Source: an uncultured Fidelibacterota bacterium
GTDB taxonomy: Bacteria > Marinisomatota > Marinisomatia > Marinisomatales > UBA1611
Direction of reading: 5' to 3'
DNA length: 13,839 nt
NCBI GenBank assembly: GCA_913043185.1
Contig: CAJWMI010000047.1
Location: 1-13,839 of the forward strand
Shown here: positions 1-6,927 of the stretch, piece by piece
How the letters are laid out: each line of letters opens with the position of its first letter
How positions within the stretch are numbered: the stretch's first letter is position 1
The notes under the pieces: model-generated
Databases searched by the model: none
What the model saw: only the letters and a program-made list of their open reading frames with translations
What the model was told of the DNA's origin: nothing
Made by a program: the position numbers and the translations under genes

Positions 1-368
1 ATTTTATCTTTATCAGACTTTAAATCTTCTTTCTCTTCTAAAGGTGACTCATTATCAACTTTTTCAAGTACATCCGGTTCTTTTTCAATTCGCACAACCA
101 TGTGGCGAATGACCAGATCACTTAGCTTTAACCATGAATCAAATTCATCTAGTTTATTTTTATTACCACCTTGATAGTGAACTAATATGTATGTTCCGTA
201 TTTATGACCTTGTATTGTATATGCTAACTTTTTTTTCCCCCAGACAATGTGATTAATTATTTTTGATTTCGTTTTAGTTAGTCTATTATCAATTTCTTTC
301 ATTGTTTCATCTATTTTTTTACGTTCAAAATTTGGATTAACAATATATAATATTTCGTAATAGCGCAT
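1..368 (-). CDS. rpsF: 30S ribosomal protein S6 (3' end beyond the window)
   Basis: Ribosomal protein S6 of the small subunit platform, which pairs with S18 and binds 16S rRNA. My translation from the ATG at 368 gives 122 residues with no stop before the window edge. It opens [15 protein letters not shown], the usual S6 start, and continues with the [11 protein letters not shown] and [12 protein letters not shown] strands and the [10 protein letters not shown] segment typical of the family. From about residue 99 it becomes a charged Glu/Lys/Asp tail, as in longer proteobacterial S6 proteins, so little of the gene is probably missing. A strong Shine-Dalgarno AAGGAG (374-379) lies 5 nt before the ATG. 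The gene starts 17 nt after the hppA stop, so it is probably co-transcribed. In most bacteria rpsR and rplI follow, but they would lie outside this window. The identification is secure; only the end is unknown. Confidence 0.95.
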   Translation of the reverse strand, partial: MRYYEILYIVNPNFERKKIDETMKEIDNRLTKTKSKIINHIVWGKKKLAYTIQGHKYGTYILVHYQGGNKNKLDEFDSWLKLSDLVIRHMVVRIEKEPDVLEKVDNESPLEEKEDLKSDKDK

Positions 369-385
369 ATAAACTCCTTAATATT

Positions 386-2563
386 CTATTTAATTAATGG
401 TGCAATTACTAATGAAACCACTGACATTAGCTTAATTAATATGTTTAACGAGGGTCCTGATGTATCCTTAAATGGGTCACCTACCGTATCACCTACTACC
501 GCTGCTTTGTGCGCATCTGATCCTTTTGATATTTTCTGACCATTTACCTTAATTCCTTCTTCAATCATTTTTTTCGCATTATCCCATGCACCACCTGAAT
601 TTGATTGAAAAATAGCCATAAGTACTCCTGTGACCGTAACACCCGCAAGAAGACCTCCCAATATTTCAGGTCCTTGATCGCTTCCAAGTAAACCTGGAAC
701 AAAACCTACAACAACTGGAGTGATTATTGCTAGAAGACCAGGAACAATCATCTCTTTTATCGCAGACTCTGTTGAAATTTCTACACAACGCCCATGTTGC
801 GCTTTGCCCAGCGCATCATTATAAACTTGTTGGTCTAAATCGTTCCAATCTTCTTTTTCTTTAAGGTTCATTAGTTCTAGTGCTTTCTTTAATTCTGGTA
901 TTTCTCTGAATTGGCGTCGAACTTCTCCAATCATGGACATAGCTGCACGTCCAACTGCCCCCATTGCCATAGAAGAAAAAAGAAATGGTAACATCCCGCC
1001 TATAAATAATCCGGCCATAACCATTGGGTTTGAAATATCAATGCTTGATATACCACTCTTAACCATAAACGCTGCAAAAAGCGCCAAAGCAGTTAGAGCT
1101 GCAGAACCTATTGCAAATCCTTTCCCTATAGCAGCTGTTGTGTTCCCTACAGCATCAAGTTTATCAGTTCTTCCACGAACCTCACTTGGGAGCTCAGCCA
1201 TTTCCGCAATCCCACCTGCATTATCAGAAATTGGTCCATATGCATCTACTGCCAATTGAATCCCTGTGTTTGCTAACATACCTAATGCAGCCATAGCAAT
1301 TCCATACAGTCCAGCAAAATGATATGCCCCCATAATACTAACAGATATTATGATTATTGGTATCGCAGTTGACTCCATCCCAACTCCTAAACCAGCAATA
1401 ATATTTGTGGCTGGGCCCGTAACCGACTGTTCTGTTATAGATTTAACTGGTTTAGTGCCTGTCCCAGTATAGTATTCAGTTATTTTCCCAATTCCTAAGC
1501 CACCAAATAAACCAATTATAGTCGCATAGAAAACACCAATCCCATTATAGGATACCCCTTGTTGGATAAAATTTTCAGGTAAAAATTTTATTATTAATAA
1601 ATAGATTACTGCAACCATAATAATCCCGCTACCAAACTCTCCTTGGTTTAATCCTTTTTGTGGATCTCCACCTTCTTTTACAGAGACCATAAAAGTTCCC
1701 ATAATAGATACTAAAATCCCTGAGGCTGCAATCAGCAAAGGAAGAATAACAAAATTTAAATCTAAGCCACCAGCAACAAGTATACTTGACCCTAAAACCA
1801 TAGAACCAATAATTGAACCAACATATGATTCAAATAAATCTGCCCCCATTCCAGCTACATCACCAACATTGTCACCAACATTGTCAGCGATAGTGGCAGG
1901 ATTAAGAGGATGATCTTCTGGTATTCCTGATTCCACTTTTCCTACTAAATCTGCTCCTACATCAGCTGCTTTTGTATATATCCCCCCACCTACTCTAGCA
2001 AAAAGAGCTATTGATGAAGCACCTAATGAAAAACCAGATAGAATATTCAGGACCATAGAAACAACAGAAGAATTATCAAAACCATACATAAATGAATAAA
2101 GATATAGTAGTCCACCCAAACCTAAAACGCCCAAGCCAACAACACTTAGACCCATAACAGAGCCACCACTAAATGCGACATTAAGAGCTTTTGCTAAGCT
2201 TGACTCAGCTGCATGAGTTGTTCTATTATTAGCTTTTGTTGCAACTTTCATACCTAAATATCCAGCCAATCCTGATGTGAGCGCCCCGATAATGAAAGAA
2301 AAAGATATCATTGCACTAGTGTCGGATCTTCCAGAGTTTGCATATCCAAGAATAAATGCAACTGCAACTACAAACACTGATAGAATACGATATTCTGCCC
2401 TAAGAAATGCCATTGCTCCATCGGCTATGCTAGCGCCAATAGATTTCATGCGATCATTACCTTGACTTTGCTTGTTTATCCATGAAGTTTTCCAAAAAGA
2501 AAACCCCATAGCTAAAATCCCAGATAGCATAATTAGCAAGAGGTTATTGTTCATACTGTCCAT
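386..2563 (-). CDS. hppA: K+-dependent membrane-bound ion-translocating pyrophosphatase
   Basis: Inner-membrane enzyme that hydrolyses pyrophosphate and pumps H+ and/or Na+ out of the cytoplasm. The 725 residues are mostly hydrophobic helices, within the normal range for the family. Visible motifs are the PPi-site signature [11 protein letters not shown] (201-211), the Asp-rich [12 protein letters not shown] (227-238), [10 protein letters not shown] (241-250) with the gate glutamate E245, and the C-terminal [15 protein letters not shown] (691-705). In [10 protein letters not shown] (473-482), Ala477 and Gly480 occupy the positions that are Lys and Thr in K+-independent enzymes, so K+ dependence is predicted. 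The placement of E245 is the one seen in Na+ pumps and in K+-dependent H+ pumps, so the ion cannot be decided from this alone. The ATG at 2563 is favoured over the ATG at 2554 because GGAG (2575-2578) lies 11 nt upstream. The gene starts 19 nt after the pth stop and precedes rpsF. PPi from tRNA charging, nucleic acid synthesis and IspD is its likely substrate pool. Confidence 0.97.
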   Translation of the reverse strand: MDSMNNNLLLIMLSGILAMGFSFWKTSWINKQSQGNDRMKSIGASIADGAMAFLRAEYRILSVFVVAVAFILGYANSGRSDTSAMISFSFIIGALTSGLAGYLGMKVATKANNRTTHAAESSLAKALNVAFSGGSVMGLSVVGLGVLGLGGLLYLYSFMYGFDNSSVVSMVLNILSGFSLGASSIALFARVGGGIYTKAADVGADLVGKVESGIPEDHPLNPATIADNVGDNVGDVAGMGADLFESYVGSIIGSMVLGSSILVAGGLDLNFVILPLLIAASGILVSIMGTFMVSVKEGGDPQKGLNQGEFGSGIIMVAVIYLLIIKFLPENFIQQGVSYNGIGVFYATIIGLFGGLGIGKITEYYTGTGTKPVKSITEQSVTGPATNIIAGLGVGMESTAIPIIIISVSIMGAYHFAGLYGIAMAALGMLANTGIQLAVDAYGPISDNAGGIAEMAELPSEVRGRTDKLDAVGNTTAAIGKGFAIGSAALTALALFAAFMVKSGISSIDISNPMVMAGLFIGGMLPFLFSSMAMGAVGRAAMSMIGEVRRQFREIPELKKALELMNLKEKEDWNDLDQQVYNDALGKAQHGRCVEISTESAIKEMIVPGLLAIITPVVVGFVPGLLGSDQGPEILGGLLAGVTVTGVLMAIFQSNSGGAWDNAKKMIEEGIKVNGQKISKGSDAHKAAVVGDTVGDPFKDTSGPSLNILIKLMSVVSLVIAPLIK

Positions 2564-2582
2564 TATTTCTTCTTCTCCATTT

Positions 2583-3134
2583 TTATGAATTAAAAGTATT
2601 CATTGTTTTTTCTAAACCATTAAATAATATACCATCTAAAGCATCTGCGGCTCTTTTAACTGCTCCATCGCAAACCTTTTGATCTTTATTATTAAATGGT
2701 TTAAGAACATAATTTTCTGCTGGACGCATTTTTTCATCAGTCCCAATTCCAAATCTTAACCGAGGAATTTGATTTGTATTTAACGAATATATTATACTTT
2801 CCAATCCTCGGTGAGACCCATCTCCACCCTTAGACCTAATTCGTAAAGAGCCTAATGGTAAATCAACGTCATCTAGAATAATAAAAATTTCTTTTGTAAT
2901 TAGATTCCAAGAATTAGATATGTCTTGCACAGCCTGGCCGCTATTGTTCATCCCAGTTGTTGGCTTAAAAAGCAAAAACTTATTTGGCTTTGATGCAACG
3001 ACGTAATCACCCTTTCCAGGTTTAAACGAAATTTTATATCTATTTGCCATTTCGTCTAATATCCAAAATCCTGCATTGTGTTTTGTATCTGCATATCTAT
3101 CTCCTGGGTTACCTAAACCTACAAATGCGATCAA
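2583..3134 (-). CDS. pth: peptidyl-tRNA hydrolase, UUG start
   Basis: Cytosolic esterase that releases the peptide from peptidyl-tRNA dropped by stalled ribosomes and so recycles tRNA. At 183 residues it is slightly shorter than the E. coli enzyme (194). It begins [10 protein letters not shown] with Asn9, followed by DTKHNAGF with the catalytic His19. GMNNSG carries the conserved Asn near residue 63, and [10 protein letters not shown] carries Asp89, which activates the His. The motif usually read GGHNG is GSHRG here, with Arg109 where E. coli has the tRNA-contacting Asn114. The start is a TTG (3134-3132): the plus strand reads CAA there, the rplY stop is only 2 nt upstream, and no ATG or GTG lies in a position that keeps the N-terminal motif. 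Initiation is probably coupled to rplY termination. Next to rplY is the usual place for pth in many bacteria. Confidence 0.95.
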   Translation of the reverse strand: MIAFVGLGNPGDRYADTKHNAGFWILDEMANRYKISFKPGKGDYVVASKPNKFLLFKPTTGMNNSGQAVQDISNSWNLITKEIFIILDDVDLPLGSLRIRSKGGDGSHRGLESIIYSLNTNQIPRLRFGIGTDEKMRPAENYVLKPFNNKDQKVCDGAVKRAADALDGILFNGLEKTMNTFNS

Positions 3135-3151
3135 AATTAATTCGATTCCTC
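3132..3151 (-). promoter_or_regulatory. ribosome binding site and UUG start of pth inside the rplY end
   Basis: GAGGA (3147-3151) lies within the last codons of rplY, 12 nt before the TTG at 3134-3132. The rplY stop TAA (3139-3137) falls between them. The spacing is long for a Shine-Dalgarno site, so translational coupling by ribosomes ending on rplY is the more likely way in. Confidence 0.5.
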
Positions 3152-3835
3152 AGGCTTATCTTCAGCTGAATCAGAATCAGCTGAATCCTCATCAGTTTTT
3201 TCGCCATCATCAACTGCATCCTCATCAGATATATCCTCATCGAATTCCTCTTCATCAGTGAGCAATGGTTCTTCTTCCGCTGCTGGGGGAATTACTGAAG
3301 CAACATTAAGATCAGCCGCGCTAAGTATATCAATCTCATCATCATCTACGTTTACATCAGCAACACTCACTGAAGAATTTAGTTCTAGGTGGTCTACATC
3401 AACCTCAATATGTTCTGGAACATTAGTAGGATAACAACTAATCTCTATTTGATTCATCGCCTGAGAAAGTATCCCCCCTTCTGTTACGCCGACTGGTTTT
3501 CCTACTAATGTAATCGGTACTGATATAGTCATTTTTTCAGACCTACGTACGCGCATAAAATCCACATGAATCATTTCATCAGTCACAGGATGGTATTGAA
3601 TTTCCTTTATCATTACATACTGCGACTCATTTTTTATATCCATCTCATAAATTCGTTGGTCTGATTTTATAGCCTGATAAAGCACTTGTTTATCAATAGA
3701 AATACTGATTGGTTGTTCGCCTTTATAATAAAGTACGCTGGGTATCTTACCAGCCTTTCTAATTACTTTGGCAGCTTTTTTACCAACAGATTTTCTGTTA
3801 TTAATATCTATTTTATAATAAGATGTAGCCATCAT
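3137..3835 (-). CDS. rplY: 50S ribosomal protein L25, long CTC/TL5 form with acidic tail
   Basis: 5S rRNA-binding protein of the large subunit. The first ~95 residues form the L25 beta-barrel domain (RKSVGKKAAKVIRKAGKIP and later EIQYHPVTDEMIHVDFMRV are typical). Residues ~100-185 form the extra TL5/CTC C-terminal domain (VPITLVGKPVGVTEGG, then NVPEHIEVDVDHLELNSS). The gene therefore encodes the long general-stress-protein CTC type and not the ~95-residue E. coli form. Residues 186-232 are a tail made largely of Asp, Glu and Ser, probably disordered. AAGGAG (3841-3846) is 5 nt before the first ATG and 8 nt before a second ATG at 3832, so MATSYY is an equally good start. It lies 12 nt after the prs stop and 2 nt before the pth start, the classic prs-rplY-pth order. 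Confidence 0.95.
   Translation of the reverse strand: MMATSYYKIDINNRKSVGKKAAKVIRKAGKIPSVLYYKGEQPISISIDKQVLYQAIKSDQRIYEMDIKNESQYVMIKEIQYHPVTDEMIHVDFMRVRRSEKMTISVPITLVGKPVGVTEGGILSQAMNQIEISCYPTNVPEHIEVDVDHLELNSSVSVADVNVDDDEIDILSAADLNVASVIPPAAEEEPLLTDEEEFDEDISDEDAVDDGEKTDEDSADSDSAEDKPEESN
3162..3187. repeat. 15-bp-spaced direct repeat in the rplY acidic tail
   Basis: TCAGCTGAATC occurs at 3162-3172 and again at 3177-3187, a spacing of five codons in the Asp/Glu/Ser-rich tail. ATCCTCATCAG also recurs further along. The repeat keeps the reading frame, so gain or loss of a unit would only change tail length. It looks like low-complexity coding sequence and not a regulatory element. Confidence 0.5.
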
Positions 3836-3847
3836 TATTTCTCCTTA

Positions 3848-4792
3848 CTAAAATTCAAAAAGTGAGCTTACTGATTCTCCATTATGTATTCGCTTAATAG
3901 CAGCTCCAAAGACATCAGCGACTGTAACAATATTCATATTATTTAATTTTTTCTCATCAGGTATTAAAATAGTATCCGTTAAGACCATGGTCTTTATAGG
4001 AGCATTCTTTAAACGATCAATTGCAGGTCCGGATAAAACACCATGTGTGGCTATCGCAGTAACGGATTTAGCTCCTTTTTCTATCGCGGCTTGTGCAGCG
4101 CTGATAGTTGTTCCAGCGGTATCGATCATATCATCAATAATCAAAACATCCATACCTTCTAATTCACCAATCAGATGACTAACTTTTGACTTGTTAGGTG
4201 CGAATCTTCTTTTATCTATCAATGCAAAATTCATCTTCAAACGTTTTGCGTATGCCTGACTTATTGCTGCAGAACCAACATCTGGAGCTAGCACCACTGA
4301 TAATTCCGGATTAAATCCTAATGATTTAATAGCATCTATTAGTACCATCCTGCTATATAAATGATCAAATGGTATTTTAGTAAACCCTTGTATCTGTGTA
4401 GAATGTAGATCCATTGTCACAATTCGGTCTGCGCCCATACTTGTAATAATATCAATCATAACCCTTGACGATATGGGAACCCTTGGTTGATCTTTTCTAT
4501 CCTGCCTACCATATCCAAAATAAGGCATTACAATAGAGACACTTTCTGCAGAAGCGCGAACCGCAGCATCTGTCATTAAAGCCAGCTCTAATATATTTTC
4601 TGCTGGCCCATTAGTTGATTGAACTAAAAAAACGTCACAACCTCTAACATTTTCCTCATATTTAACCCATATTTCCCCATCAGAAAAAGTTTTTATAGAT
4701 ATTTCACCCAGGCTGCACCCAGCAGAGATGGCAATTTTTGAGGCCAGTAAAGGATTACTTCTCCCACTAAAAATTTTTAATTCATTTTTCAT
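3848..4792 (-). CDS. prs: ribose-phosphate pyrophosphokinase (PRPP synthetase)
   Basis: Makes 5-phosphoribosyl-1-pyrophosphate from ribose 5-phosphate and ATP, for purine, pyrimidine, NAD, histidine and tryptophan synthesis; cytosolic hexamer. At 314 residues it is one short of the E. coli protein. Motifs are the ATP-site region PYFGYGRQDRK (90-100), DLHSTQIQGF (128-137), the flexible catalytic loop DKRRFAPN with Lys194 and Arg196, and the PRPP loop VLIIDDMIDTAGTT (216-229). It begins 18 nt after the 3' end of tRNA-Gln, and that short leader has no Shine-Dalgarno sequence. No better start exists, because the ATG at 4792 gives the family's normal N-terminus (KIFSGRSNPLLA). The order ispE-tRNA-Gln-prs-rplY-pth is a known arrangement in several proteobacterial groups. 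Confidence 0.97.
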   Translation of the reverse strand: MKNELKIFSGRSNPLLASKIAISAGCSLGEISIKTFSDGEIWVKYEENVRGCDVFLVQSTNGPAENILELALMTDAAVRASAESVSIVMPYFGYGRQDRKDQPRVPISSRVMIDIITSMGADRIVTMDLHSTQIQGFTKIPFDHLYSRMVLIDAIKSLGFNPELSVVLAPDVGSAAISQAYAKRLKMNFALIDKRRFAPNKSKVSHLIGELEGMDVLIIDDMIDTAGTTISAAQAAIEKGAKSVTAIATHGVLSGPAIDRLKNAPIKTMVLTDTILIPDEKKLNNMNIVTVADVFGAAIKRIHNGESVSSLFEF

Positions 4793-4810
4793 ATTTTGAT
4801 TATTTTATAG
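4793..4810 (-). promoter_or_regulatory. 18-nt leader between tRNA-Gln and prs, no Shine-Dalgarno
   Basis: The whole space between the tRNA discriminator base and the prs ATG is 18 A/T-rich bases with no GGAG-like sequence and no room for a promoter. If the two are transcribed together, 3' processing of the tRNA would leave prs mRNA with a leader of about this length. Confidence 0.5.
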
Positions 4811-4881
4811 CTGGGGCGTAGGGAGTCGAACCCCAACTGCCTGGACCAAAACCAGGTGTCCTACCATTAGACGACGCCCCA
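4811..4881 (-). tRNA. tRNA-Gln(UUG)
   Basis: The minus strand folds into a complete 71-nt cloverleaf. It has a 7-bp acceptor stem TGGGGCG/CGCCCCA with the U1-A72 pair typical of tRNA-Gln, a D arm GTC...GAC containing AATGGTAG, an anticodon stem CCTGG/CCAGG with loop TTTTGGT (anticodon TTG, reading CAA), a 4-nt variable loop, a T arm with TTCGACT, and discriminator G. The 3' CCA is not encoded (the next bases are CTA), so it must be added after transcription. It sits 23 nt after the ispE stop and 18 nt before prs. Confidence 0.96.
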
Positions 4882-4895
4882 ATCTTTAATTTAAG

Positions 4896-4908
4896 CTGAC
4901 ATAGTCAG
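4896..4908 (-). other. small hairpin at the ispE stop, upstream of tRNA-Gln
   Basis: CTGAC-TAT-GTCAG forms a perfect 5-bp stem with a 3-nt loop and overlaps the ispE stop codon (TGA, 4907-4905). No run of T follows it, so it does not look like an intrinsic terminator. It could matter for processing of the ispE-tRNA-prs transcript, or be chance. Confidence 0.35.
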
Positions 4909-5753
4909 AGTGGATTTGCAATAAAGGTCTTGTACTTTGGAGAGAAATATGATAATGCTTTATCTAAAGACACATCATCATTAAATATCCCAAACACAGT
5001 CGAGCCTGAACCCGACAGACTGGCGAACCCTGCACCAAGTGCATGGAGCGCTTCTTTTATTTTTCCAATCTCTGGATATGCTGGAACAACAATTGATTCA
5101 AAATCATTCTCAAAAAACTTTAACTTATCAAGACTAATAGTCTTTTCATTTGATAAGCTGGCGAAATTAATGGGCAGAGTAGAGCTATCCAAATCATTTT
5201 TAAACTTCGAATACGCCCAGGATGTATCGATCTCCGTGTCTGGAATTATTATCAAATATTTCCCACTAATATTTATTTTTAAGGGCGTCAATCTGTCCCC
5301 AATCCCTTCGCCAAGCTGGATAGACCCCCGTATAAAAAATGGAACATCAGCACCAATTTGAGATGCTATTTCCTCTAGTTCTTTATCTGAAATATTTAAG
5401 CTGTAAAGTTCTCTTATACCTTTCATTATACAGGCAGCATTTGAAGATCCTCCGCCTAATCCACTCCCCTTTGGTATATTTTTAGTTAAATCAATGACTA
5501 CTCCATCTATATCGAATTTATTCTTCATTGCTTCATAAGCAATTACACAAAGATTGGTTTTATCGTTTATTAACCAAGTTGCATTGGAATTAAAGTCGCA
5601 CCCTTTTGATTTTTTTGATATAGAAATAATATCAAACAGGTTTATTTCTTGAAAAACAGTAACTATATTATGATATCCATCATCCCTCTCCTTTAAAATT
5701 TTTAGTCCAATATTTACTTTTGCGTTCGAATTAATTATTACTTTGTTCATCAT
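4905..5753 (-). CDS. ispE: 4-diphosphocytidyl-2-C-methyl-D-erythritol kinase
   Basis: GHMP-family kinase that phosphorylates CDP-methylerythritol at the 2-hydroxyl, the step between IspD and IspF in the MEP isoprenoid pathway; cytosolic. The 282 residues match the E. coli length (283). Visible motifs are AKVNIGL with Lys12 near the N-terminus, DGYHNIVTVFQ (25-35), the ATP-binding glycine-rich loop PKGSGLGGGSSNAA (94-107), GADVPFF with the catalytic Asp136, and the C-terminal SLSGSGSTVFG (245-255). The start overlaps the end of ispF by 23 bp and has no Shine-Dalgarno, so translation is probably coupled to ispF. Two consecutive ATG codons (5753 and 5750) are equally possible starts. The gene is followed directly by tRNA-Gln and prs. 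Confidence 0.97.
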   Translation of the reverse strand: MMNKVIINSNAKVNIGLKILKERDDGYHNIVTVFQEINLFDIISISKKSKGCDFNSNATWLINDKTNLCVIAYEAMKNKFDIDGVVIDLTKNIPKGSGLGGGSSNAACIMKGIRELYSLNISDKELEEIASQIGADVPFFIRGSIQLGEGIGDRLTPLKINISGKYLIIIPDTEIDTSWAYSKFKNDLDSSTLPINFASLSNEKTISLDKLKFFENDFESIVVPAYPEIGKIKEALHALGAGFASLSGSGSTVFGIFNDDVSLDKALSYFSPKYKTFIANPL

Positions 5754-6225
5754 TTTTATAAATTGTTGCTATCGCAATTACTGACCAACCTTTTGACTTA
5801 CCAATAACTCCTAAATTATCCGTTGTAGTAGCTTTGATTGATAACAATTCTTCAGAAATATTCAAAATTTTTGCAATATTTTTTCTAATATCAGGAATAA
5901 ATTTTTGCAATTTTGGTTTTTGTATAATTATGGTACAATCTATGTTAGATATCTGATATCCTTTTTGTACTATCATTCTTTTTACTTCAATTAAAAATAT
6001 ATCACTTTTTGCATCTCTCCATTTTTCATCATCACTAGGGAAAAATTTTCCAATATCACCTAACCCGGAAGCACCTAATAAAGAATCTGCAATTGCATGA
6101 ATTAATGCATCGCCATCAGAGTGCCCTACGGAACCTAAAATTGATTTAATATTTATTCCGCCAATGAAGAGAGTTAGTCCTTTCTTTAATTTATGAATAT
6201 CATATCCTATTCCCGTTCTTATCAT
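5731..6225 (-). CDS. ispF: 2-C-methyl-D-erythritol 2,4-cyclodiphosphate synthase
   Basis: Converts CDP-methylerythritol 2-phosphate to the cyclodiphosphate with release of CMP, in the MEP pathway; the family forms trimers with Zn in active sites between subunits. The 164 residues are normal length. Asp9 and His11 in GIGYDIH, and His43 in the signature HSDGDALIHAIADSLL, are the metal ligands, and GDIGKFFP (57-64) is conserved. The C-terminal KATTTDNLGVIGKSKGW (131-147) departs from the usual TTEKLGFTGRGEG: Val140, Lys143 and Lys145 stand where E. coli has Phe139, Arg142 and Glu144, residues I recall as lining the central cavity. The ATG lies just beyond the ispD stop (3 nt gap) without a Shine-Dalgarno. 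Its 3' end overlaps ispE. Confidence 0.97.
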   Translation of the reverse strand: MIRTGIGYDIHKLKKGLTLFIGGINIKSILGSVGHSDGDALIHAIADSLLGASGLGDIGKFFPSDDEKWRDAKSDIFLIEVKRMIVQKGYQISNIDCTIIIQKPKLQKFIPDIRKNIAKILNISEELLSIKATTTDNLGVIGKSKGWSVIAIATIYKNDEQSNN

Positions 6226-6228
6226 ATT

Positions 6229-6906
6229 CTATTTTTTACCAACTATTATTTTTGCCAATTCCCAGTCAAGTTTATTAGTGATTTTAAAGTTTTCAGCATC
6301 TCCATTAATAATTTTAATTGAATATCCGCTCAATTCCATTAGAACAGACTCATCAGTCACGTGAACATTAATATTATTTTTGAATGCATCTAAAAGTTTA
6401 TCCCTGTGAAAAGTTTGTGGAGTCTGTGCCATCCAAATTATGGTTCTATCAATAGTTTTATTAATAATTTCATCTTTAACAACTTTAACAGTGTCAACAC
6501 TCGGAATTGCTAAAACTGCTCCATCAAAATCTTTACATGAGTTAACCGTTTCAGTTATAAATGATTCTCTTATAAAAGGCCTTACAGCATCATGAATGCA
6601 TACAAGACCATTTGTTTTTTTTGTTGAATAAAGCCCATTTAAAACTGAATCAGTTCGTTTAGGGCCACCGGGAATTACTTTGATTTCCTTTTTTTTTGAA
6701 GCTATTATGAAACTTTCTGAAGATTGAACTGTGTTTATGTATATTTCTGGGACGATAAATAGTATTTCATTAATTAAACTTGATTTTATAAATGGATCTA
6801 ATGTGTAAGCCCAAAGAGGTCTCCCACTTAGAATCTTGAATTGTTTTTCTTCTCCAAATCTTGAGCCAGACCCAGCTGCTGGTATAATTGCAGAAACCTT
6901 AACCAA
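6229..6906 (-). CDS. ispD: 2-C-methyl-D-erythritol 4-phosphate cytidylyltransferase, UUG start
   Basis: Joins CTP and methylerythritol phosphate to give CDP-methylerythritol and pyrophosphate, the third MEP pathway step. The 225 residues fit the family (about 230). Motifs are IPAAGSGSRFG..KQF (8-23) with Arg16 and Lys22 at the CTP phosphates, GGPKRTDSV (80-88), HDAVRPF with Asp106, WMAQTPQTF (158-166), TDES (184-187) and GDAENFKIT (202-210). The start is a TTG at 6906-6904. In-frame stop codons at the queA end leave only six codons before it, none of them a start, and the next Met is deep in the protein. No Shine-Dalgarno is visible. It is a separate protein and not the IspDF fusion common in alphaproteobacteria. 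Its PPi product is a substrate for the pyrophosphatase further down the cluster. Confidence 0.95.
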   Translation of the reverse strand: MVKVSAIIPAAGSGSRFGEEKQFKILSGRPLWAYTLDPFIKSSLINEILFIVPEIYINTVQSSESFIIASKKKEIKVIPGGPKRTDSVLNGLYSTKKTNGLVCIHDAVRPFIRESFITETVNSCKDFDGAVLAIPSVDTVKVVKDEIINKTIDRTIIWMAQTPQTFHRDKLLDAFKNNINVHVTDESVLMELSGYSIKIINGDAENFKITNKLDWELAKIIVGKK

Positions 6907-6927
6907 TTTTTTTCTATGCTTTTGTTA

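Noticed and set aside
933..1259. 108-residue plus-strand open frame opposite hppA
   Set aside because: It is the antisense shadow of conserved pyrophosphatase helices and has no ribosome binding site or known motif.
4896..4908. Terminator between ispE and tRNA-Gln
   Set aside because: The 5-bp hairpin is real but is not followed by a T run, so I list it only as a small hairpin.
4930..5361. 143-residue plus-strand open frame opposite ispE
   Set aside because: It is antisense to a well-supported ispE and its sequence (Ser/Pro-rich, no family features) is what the complement of a coding region gives.
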